A stretch of 64,000 nucleotides of DNA. Origin: Malachius bipustulatus (lineage: Eukaryota > Arthropoda > Insecta > Coleoptera > Melyridae). Below, piece by piece: positions 57,346 through 64,000 of the stretch (its first letter is position 1; every line of letters begins with the position of its first letter). Position numbers and translations under genes: made by a program. The notes beneath the pieces are model-generated. The model was not told where the DNA came from and searched no databases. It saw only the letters and a program-made list of their open reading frames with translations. The stretch covers positions 54,988,404-55,052,403 of the forward strand of contig OU342633.1 in assembly GCA_910589415.1 (NCBI GenBank), written 5' to 3'.

Positions 57346-57350
57346 ATAAT

Positions 57351-59147
57351 ATGGCATCTTACGAAACTGATCAAGCACGCCTTCAGAGATTATGGGATCA
57401 AATTGAGGAGATTCCAAGTGGTCCAGAATCTGAAGATGAGGAAGAAAATGTAGAAGATATTGGAGAAATAGAAGGAAACTACATAGTAGGTCCTGACAAC
57501 GTATTGATACGAACTATTAACGATCCCATAGAAAAAATTCAAGAACACAATGAAGAAGAAGTTTTTGATGTTCACGTTGACATTGATGATATTGAACACG
57601 GCATTGACTCTGATGATGACAACATTCCTCTCGCTACAATTATGTACCAGTCAGGCATCTTCACTTGGTCAAAAATTCATACCAAAAGAGCAAATTATGA
57701 ATTTAAAGAACCCGTTGGCCCTACAATAGAATCGGAAGAGCCAATTGATACATTTTTTGCCCTTTTCCCAGAAGATCTCATTGAGCGTTTGGTATATGAA
57801 ACCAATCTGTACAGCGTTCAAGAGACAGTTGGTGTAAATAACAATGCCACTAATGGAGATGAAATGAAAACCTTTCTTGGGATTAATATTTTAATGGGAA
57901 TAAAGAAACTGCCCTATTATAGAGATTATTGGTCTTCAAACCCAGTAATGAGAGATAAATATATATCTTCATCAATGTCTGTAAATAGATTTGGATGGTT
58001 TTTGTCTCATTTACATATAAACGACAATAATGCTATGCCTGCACGAAATACACCAAATTTTGATAAATTATTTAAACTCCGACCACTTCTCGATACTCTA
58101 TCCAGAACCTTCAAGAGCTGCTATTTTCCTGGACAATATCAGTCAATTGACGAATCTATGATTCCCTTCAAGGGAAGAAGCAGTCTCAAACAATATATGC
58201 CAGATAAACCTGTAAAACGTGGCTATAAAGTATGGGTTCGTGCTGACTCTTCTGGATATGTCGTCGAGTTCCAAATATATGAGGGGAAAAAGGATAATAT
58301 CAAGGAAGCAAATCTAGGATCCAGAGTTATTAAAGATTTGACACGTGAATTAGTGGACAAAAATTATACAGTCTACTTCGACAACTATTTTAGCTCTGTA
58401 GAGCTAATGATTTATCTTCAGGAAAACAAAATATGGGCGGCTGCAACAACCAGAAATAATAGGAAACATTTCCCAAAAGACCTAATTGCAGAAAACAAAA
58501 AAGGACCTCGAGGATTCTCTGAGTGGAGGTCAACTAAAACTGGAATAGTTGCAGTAAAGTGGAAGGACAGAAAAGATATATATTTTCTATCCAATTTTCA
58601 CGATCCTAACGATGTAACAACCGTCGACAGAAAAGAAAAAGATGGATCATTTTCTGCAATTGAATGTCCACAGCTAGTAAGAGAATACAATAAGCATATG
58701 GGCTATGTAGATAAAGCAGATATGCTAAAATCCATTTATGCTATAGACCGCAAATCAAGGAAATGGTGGCACAGAATATTTTTCCATATGCTGGATACCA
58801 CTGTCGTCAATGCTTTTGTATTGTTCACTAAGCTGTCTGAAGGAAAATCGATGACTTTAAAGGAGTTTAAAATAGCCATTGCTGTAGCTTTGATTGACAC
58901 TTCACCTAAAGAACGAGGAGGAAGAAAGTCAAAGCAAAAAGAAGTAAACTCTTTTAAAATCAATGTCTTACAAGAACGACGTTTTAAAAATGCGGACCAT
59001 ATGCCAGTTAGATCCACTTCTAGACGCTGTGGGTTATGTTCAACTAAAGAAGAAGTGCATCGCTCCAAGTGGGCTTGTTCTGTTTGTGAGATAGCTCTGT
59101 GCCTTAATGACAATAAAAATTGTTTCTTAAAATTTCATAGGAAATAG
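57351..59147 (+). CDS. piggyBac-like transposase
   Basis: 598 codons from the ATG at 57351 (MASYETDQARLQRLW). An upstream in-frame ATG at 57327 lies in the predicted leader intron. The N-terminus is acidic (about 24-90). The DDE_Tnp_1_7 core follows, with the three family aspartates at D267 (QSIDESMIPFKGR), D344 (VYFDNYFSS) and D454 (GYVDKADML), and the usual KWWHRIFFHMLDTTVVNAF segment. A Cys/His-rich C-terminus (CGLC...CSVC...CLN...CFLKFH, 560-598) is the zinc-binding domain that reads the element's ends. Family role: cut-and-paste transposition at TTAA with seamless excision. No internal stop or frameshift is seen, so it may be active. Nuclear. Confidence 0.95.
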   Translation: MASYETDQARLQRLWDQIEEIPSGPESEDEEENVEDIGEIEGNYIVGPDNVLIRTINDPIEKIQEHNEEEVFDVHVDIDDIEHGIDSDDDNIPLATIMYQSGIFTWSKIHTKRANYEFKEPVGPTIESEEPIDTFFALFPEDLIERLVYETNLYSVQETVGVNNNATNGDEMKTFLGINILMGIKKLPYYRDYWSSNPVMRDKYISSSMSVNRFGWFLSHLHINDNNAMPARNTPNFDKLFKLRPLLDTLSRTFKSCYFPGQYQSIDESMIPFKGRSSLKQYMPDKPVKRGYKVWVRADSSGYVVEFQIYEGKKDNIKEANLGSRVIKDLTRELVDKNYTVYFDNYFSSVELMIYLQENKIWAAATTRNNRKHFPKDLIAENKKGPRGFSEWRSTKTGIVAVKWKDRKDIYFLSNFHDPNDVTTVDRKEKDGSFSAIECPQLVREYNKHMGYVDKADMLKSIYAIDRKSRKWWHRIFFHMLDTTVVNAFVLFTKLSEGKSMTLKEFKIAIAVALIDTSPKERGGRKSKQKEVNSFKINVLQERRFKNADHMPVRSTSRRCGLCSTKEEVHRSKWACSVCEIALCLNDNKNCFLKFHRK

Positions 59148-59520
59148 GTTTATAACAGCATTTTGTGTATTATTAAAATTAAAAATGATGTGGGTTACTT
59201 ACCATGTATTTACTTTTTTTTACCAAATTTGATTTTTTTATTATATTTTCTTTAATTTCTTGTTTTTAAATCGTAAATACAACTTCAAGTAGTATTATTG
59301 TTTTTATAGTAGATCCGGGGACATAATATACTGGTGGTACATCCGAGGACTCTTTGTGGCACAGTGGTCTTTACGGGTAACCACCTCCAAAAAAACTAGT
59401 AATTTGATGACAATTTTTTTTATACCAGGGTAATGTATTTTAATATCCATTCAGTAATTAAAAAAACAAGATTTATCTGTTTTGTATTTTTTTTTTGAAT
59501 GGTGTGCTTCAAAGGGTTAA

Positions 59521-60893
59521 AGGTGACTGAACATCGACTTATGGCGACTCACATTGTTTCATTATTCTACAATTTAATTTAAAAAAAATTCACCTACAAA
59601 ATTTAACTAAACAAACACTCTATGGCCCTGTCGACAATATTACGGTTAAATATTGGAAAAAGCGGGTCATTAAGTGTCGTGAATCTATTTATTAGTAAAA
59701 TAAATTTACAATCAGCAGCAAGATGTTAAATGCCGCAGGAGCTTTACTAATACGCCCTATTAATACGTAGATAACTATCCTTTAACTATTATTCCTTTCA
59801 AATATAATAATCGTATTAATAATGAAAATAATATACAGGCAAGCATGACAAATAAACAATACAAAATCACAAATGAATTGTTTAATTGTCAAGACCAGAT
59901 AGTTTTCTCTCCATTTTTTTTCAATTTTCAGCTATGCTTAAGCTGAAGGTTTAAAGAACAATAATAGAAATGACTCAGAATCCCAAACACTGTTCACAGA
60001 AACTCTCTTTACGCAACGAGAATTAACTAGAGGCACTTACGTTAATAATAATAAAAGGACCTTTTCTTTAATAATAAATGTACCATGATTTTCCATTATT
60101 GGCATAAAAGTTACCTGAGAACAAGAAAATTTATATAAATTTCTATTAATCGTGTTATTGCTTATTAAATAATCAGAATGTTAATATTAGCACCAACGGT
60201 TACCTTGGTAAAATCAACAAAATCTATTTATTTATTTATAATAAGTGAAGGCATTCAGGCATTCCAGTTTTGAACTTCAGTATACAGAGCAACTCGAGTT
60301 CCTAAATATTCAGGATATTATGTTTATATAATTGAAATTATTATTTTGATACAAATGTCTGGTTTCTGTGTGCAGTGTTTGGTAGCTACAAATGGTGATT
60401 TCTAGCAAAATATATAACAAACAAAAAATTGAATAATAATAATTATTACTTTAAACCAATTTTAAGATTTTTTCGTACTTTTTTTTCTTTTTTTTTTTGT
60501 TACATCAAATATACAACAAACAATATCATATGGAAACTGTTCCATTAACACTTAAACAAAGCTAGAAGATGCGTGGACAGGTTACGAACGAACGAACGAC
60601 GCCACTCGTGCCCACAATATCCATCTACTGAATATTTCAATTAAGAAAACCCTCATCATCGTTGAATATTTTCATACTGAATGTAAATAATAAACATATA
60701 CATGTATAACATAAAGGGCAAAACAATAATAAAAATAATAATGACGCCGGACTGCCAAGTGCCTGAAAAGGCTCCATCTCCTGCACTGAAACTAATATGG
60801 CAGTTAACATTTATAACATGTTACAAGTCACGGACGTGTGACTTGCACAAGTCGGCAGTCACTTGCGTTACGCGCGAGTCAAAGGCTCGCAAT
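59521..60893. other. AT-rich DNA with no supported gene
   Basis: The right part probably includes the 3' UTR of the exon at 60894-61181 (minus strand), with AATAAA-like words further left. GACTGCCGACTTGTGCAAGT near 60860 forms part of a GC-richer stretch. Confidence 0.5.
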
Positions 60894-61181
60894 TTACAAC
60901 GTTACCGAACGTAAGGTTGGTATCGTGGACATTTGTATGATGCAATCCTTCTCAAACCGAGTGGCACAGCTCCAGATCTGATTCGAGTCAATGTTATATT
61001 TGTCTGCGGCGGGATACTTATCGTTATCGGATATGTTGCATTCCTCTGGCGCCTCTTCCATGTAGAAATTCTGCAAGCATTGAATGTCCGATAGAAGCTG
61101 CTCGCCGTCGAGGGACACATCTTCTATTAGTTCAATATTCTGCTGGTAAGTTTCTTCCGCATTTGAACAACCCGAGCATGT
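60894..61181 (-). CDS. Terminal exon of an unidentified host gene
   Basis: On the minus strand the acceptor CTATTTCAG ends at 61182, and 288 nt follow in one frame to a TAA at 60894-60896: 95 residues starting TCSGCSNAEETYQQ. The piece is acidic and Cys-containing, with LDGEQLLSDIQCL and NFYMEEAPEECNI, ending IQMSTIPTLRSVTL. An internal Met (MEEAPEE) is not a likely start because the open frame extends to the acceptor. The rest of the gene is to the right, beyond the retroelements in its intron and outside the window. No domain recognised; codon use and acceptor suggest a real exon. Confidence 0.6.
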   Translation of the reverse strand, partial: TCSGCSNAEETYQQNIELIEDVSLDGEQLLSDIQCLQNFYMEEAPEECNISDNDKYPAADKYNIDSNQIWSCATRFEKDCIIQMSTIPTLRSVTL

Positions 61182-61614
61182 CTGAAATAGAACACAGATT
61201 TAAATTTATCTTGTCAATAAACGTTCACAAAGTTCTTAATTATAATAATTAAAACCGCTTTGAAAAATCGGACAATAATTTTTTCATAGATTGTATAATT
61301 ATTATACAACATGGCCGGAAATAATACAGCGCCTGTTGTTTTTTTACTAATACAGTAGAAGCTCGATTATCCGGAATCCACTTTATCCAAGAATCCAAGA
61401 AAGACATCGCACTAGGAACAAATGAAGATACTGAAGCAGGTTTTTGTGGTAGAATTAATGAAAACAAAAAAGCTTGGTTTTTTTATATCGAGAGTAAAAG
61501 ATAATATAGATATGAAGGAAATAATTGTAAGTAATATAGCAGTAAAGTATGAAAAAAAAAGGTAACAGGTGTTTTCGAATAGGTGTAAATTTTGAATTTA
61601 AAGATCAATTATTA

Positions 61615-62540
61615 TATGAAAGCAGCTTCTGGCCAAAAGGTGTACTGTATAGACGATAGAGAGGGATGAAGTAGCTCTTGGGCTATTTCTGGATTTGTCC
61701 AAAGCATATGACGTGTTGGACCACAGGCTACTTTTGACAAAGCTAGAATGTAGTGGAGTGCGTGGACCGGCACTGCAGTGGTTTGGGTCATATCTGAAGG
61801 ACAGGAGCATGATTGTGTTGGTTAGAAGAGAGACTAAAGTGACATATTCAAACATCGAAACCACTAATATAGGCGTACCTCAAGGCGGTATATTAGGCCC
61901 TTTATTATTTATCCTTTTCACGAATAATTTGGACAGAAGTATCACTAATAATGAATGATGCCTGAAAACTGTATATTATTCTAATTTTGAATCTCGATTT
62001 AGATAATGGTTTGATTTTTTTGGCACAAGTAGGGATATAGAGCGAGTCTTCCTGATTCAGAAGTGAGTTATAAGAATTTTGTTAAACAAGAAAATTTCCG
62101 AGTCATGTAAAGGGCTATTTAAAAAATTGGGAATTTTAACAGTTGCAGCAGTGTGTATAAAAGAATGTTTGAATTTAATTCTACAACATGAGTACCTATT
62201 CAATCACCTACAGTCAAATAATATGTGGGAATCAAGAAGAATAAATTTCAGTTATCCGAAGCACAGGTTAGCTGTGACTGAAAGGGGAGTTCTCTATATG
62301 TCTATTAAGTTATTTAACCATTTACCAGAACAGATAAAAATGTTGTACAATAATAAAAAAGCCTTCCGTAGGAAAAAATATAGTTTTCTTATTGATTTGG
62401 AGCCATACAATGTTAATGCATTTCTGTCTATGTGAATAATTTGTCTGGACGTTGTTTTGTTCGGTCGTCTCATTACACATCTATGTATTGGGGAGATTTC
62501 TCAAAATAAAGATACTATAAATTATTATTATTATTATTAA
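61615..62540 (+). pseudogene. Truncated LINE (non-LTR retrotransposon) with reverse transcriptase remnants
   Basis: 61670-61957 encodes reverse-transcriptase motif A (LFLDLSKAYDVLDH) and motif B (GVPQGGILGPLLFILF) of a CR1/Jockey-like LINE. The YADD motif is missing: the sequence jumps to 62079-62435, the C-terminal tail (ESCKGLFKKLGILTVAAVCI and RGVLYMSIKLFNHLPEQIK). It ends in AATAAAGATACTATAAATTA and (TTA)n at about 62520-62538. An upstream frame break and the internal deletion show it is dead. Confidence 0.85.
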
Positions 62541-62818
62541 AATTATTGTTTAAAATGCTGCTTTATCCGGATCGTTATCCATTATCCGAAATTTGAAAGA
62601 AAATTCAAGTCATCCGCTGTTAACTCCGCGTCAAAGAGCCTAAAAATATTAACGACGCGATTCGATCCTGAAAGGGGCTAAATTAATGCGGCTCGATGCC
62701 GCGATGGTAATGACGAATCGCCACGGTGACAGGATCAAAATTTAGGGAAGGACCAGGCTATAATTGCCAATGATTGACAGGAACACAATTAATTAATAAT
62801 TATCGAAATTACTGACCT

Positions 62819-63168
62819 TGTGTCTTGTCCGACTAAAGGGGCACTTGTTTTAATTTGCGAGATGTTGTAACTATTATTATTGTTCACTTTGCTCCACTAT
62901 ACCCACGATTGTTCCACTACTTTATACCGCTTCCTTATTTAATTAAAGAACTAGGTATCCCGTTCCCGTAACACCAGCATCGACGAGTCTGGTACGAACG
63001 GCACTATGTCGGGCTCTTTCCTCTCTCGATGTTAAACCTCGACTCTTCGTGTTGTCTCTCCGGTCAGGTGTCCTTTTTCCTTCTTCCCGATGTGTAAAGG
63101 GATAGGAAGGGGTAGGAAACGGTGGTGTCTTAGAGAATACGAATCGATTATTCGCCAAGGACGAAACA
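62819..63168 (-). repeat. Probable 3' LTR of a second BEL/Pao element
   Basis: In the minus sense, after the integrase gene, a G-rich tract GGTGGGCGGTA is followed by TGTTTCGTCC, where the LTR should begin (63168). GGTATAAAG at about 62925 could be a late TATA-like word. The far end (about 62819) is uncertain because the partner LTR is outside the window. Confidence 0.5.
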
Positions 63169-63311
63169 TACCGCCCACCAAAATTACCGGAGGAATTTTC
63201 CGCTATCAGAAAATTGAACCAAAAGCGAAACTAACGAAAACGAAACTAACGACAATAACAAAAACGAAACGAAACGAAACGACAAGTCAGGGACGAAATT
63301 CCCTGAGTCCG

Positions 63312-64000
63312 TTACTGGTTAGGTAACGGGCAAAGTTTGACCAGAGGTCGTTTACAAAGACCTTTGGTCGTACGAACCGAGGCAACCCTGGCGACACCAT
63401 CCGCACCAGGGTGCAGAGAAACAATTCTTCCTAGAGCCCATTTCAAAGGAGACAACAATTCATCCTTTATCAACACCAACGAACCGATATCCGTTGACTC
63501 AAACAAATGGGTTTTCGACCATTTACTCCTCTGGTGGAAATTATGAAGATATTCAGCCCTCCAACGTGTCCAAAAATCACGTTGCATCCGTTGCACCAAT
63601 TGCCAACGAGAAAGACGAGAAATCTTCAGATGTGACAAGTTCACATCCGGCACCGACGACAGAGGTTCCAAGGTCAGAAAATGACCAGGGGTCAACGCGG
63701 ATAGATCGTTGGGGTCGCTACTAATGGGGCAAAGGGGGCGCGAATTCAAGACGGCCTCGATCTGAACGATGAAGGTGTTCAGCTCCTCATAAGTCAAAAT
63801 TTGACCACCAATAACACGGGCCATGTGTGTTTTGACGGACTTAACACCGCTCTCCCACAGTCCACCGAAGTGTGGAGCTGAGGGTGGATTGAAGTGCCAT
63901 CGAATACCTTCCCCTTCTGCGGCGATTTTCAAATTTGAGTTGAGCTCCTTGTTAGCTCCGACGAAATTGGTTCCACAGTCACTGTAGATGTCACTACAGC
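63312..64000 (-). CDS. BEL/Pao integrase, C-terminal part (runs off the window)
   Basis: From the right edge, the minus strand is open to a stop at 63312. It shows the second catalytic Asp in IYSDCGTNFVGAN and the Glu in GGLWESGVKSVK. The conserved LNSRPLCPISSDPNDL follows, then the C-terminal domain FWTRWRAEYLHNF and GSLVLIKDELLSPLKWALGR, ending VKLCPLPNQ. The gag, protease and RT parts should continue beyond 64000. It is a different family from the element at 19-25 kb. No break is visible in this part. It sits in the presumed intron of the gene whose last exon is 60894-61181. Confidence 0.9.
   Translation of the reverse strand, partial: CSDIYSDCGTNFVGANKELNSNLKIAAEGEGIRWHFNPPSAPHFGGLWESGVKSVKTHMARVIGGQILTYEELNTFIVQIEAVLNSRPLCPISSDPNDLSALTPGHFLTLEPLSSVPDVNLSHLKISRLSRWQLVQRMQRDFWTRWRAEYLHNFHQRSKWSKTHLFESTDIGSLVLIKDELLSPLKWALGRIVSLHPGADGVARVASVRTTKGLCKRPLVKLCPLPNQ

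Larger units (their letters stand above)
56800..59520 (+). mobile_element. Complete piggyBac-like transposon
   Basis: The element 56804-59516 (2713 bp) is flanked by TTAA on both sides. Its ends are inverted: CCCTTTGCAGCACAGTGG at the left, CCCTTTGAAGCACACCAT on the other strand at the right. Subterminal GTGGTTATGC and CACAGTGGT-type words occur near both ends. It carries an unbroken transposase. TTAA targets and CCCTTTG ends are diagnostic of the piggyBac superfamily. Confidence 0.93.

Noticed and set aside
58736..59113. 125-codon minus-strand frame
   Set aside because: Antisense shadow of the piggyBac transposase.

Overview
The window is nuclear DNA of an arthropod, most likely an insect: AT-rich, with spliced genes using GT/AG introns, BEL/Pao, piggyBac, hAT-like, IS630/Tc1-like and LINE elements, and many TA-flanked foldback elements with CAGGGTGT-type ends. 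The species cannot be named from sequence alone. There are no bacterial operons, CRISPR arrays or intact tRNA/rRNA genes.

The most striking feature is at 2410-6802: a homogeneous tandem array of a 441-bp unit, each unit carrying a hammerhead self-cleaving ribozyme of 61 nt that can be drawn base by base. The array is inverted about 3914-3916: four ribozyme copies on the minus strand (one truncated), then seven on the plus strand. Both ends abut (TA)n/(TAAA)-type DNA. Each unit also has a TATA-like box upstream and an AATAAA downstream of the ribozyme, so it resembles a non-autonomous circular-RNA retroelement (retrozyme-like) or a ribozyme-bearing satellite. It lies downstream of the last visible exon of a host gene, apparently within its intron.

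Host genes: (1) A minus-strand gene of unknown identity, with a 5' leader exon near 38084, first coding exon 37235-37411, and exons 7285-7417 and 7034-7220; the intron between the first two coding exons is about 30 kb and full of transposons. (2) A minus-strand TopBP1/Mus101 homologue (46948-51215, two coding exons, 1278 residues, multiple BRCT domains), a DNA-replication and checkpoint scaffold. (3) A terminal exon of an unidentified acidic protein (60894-61181, minus).

Mobile DNA, left to right: diverged tandem repeats (955-2330); a hAT-like non-autonomous element with 8-bp target duplication (13247-14596); a decayed LINE split by a foldback element (16640-18210); a BEL/Pao LTR element with matching 473-bp LTRs, tRNA-Tyr primer site and 5-bp target duplication but a damaged polyprotein (19105-24975); a 5S-rRNA-derived SINE-like repeat (29664-29920); a series of foldback elements (27.7, 28.2-29.7, 32.4-33.6, 38.7-40.0, 41.3-42.3, 42.9-43.6 kb); a broken IS630-like transposase gene with an intron (44.9-46.1 kb); a compound A-B-A'-B' inverted repeat (51.8-54.6 kb); a structurally complete piggyBac-like element (56804-59516); a truncated LINE (61.6-62.5 kb); and the 3' part of a second BEL/Pao element running off the right edge.

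Long AT-rich stretches between these hold no gene I can support.
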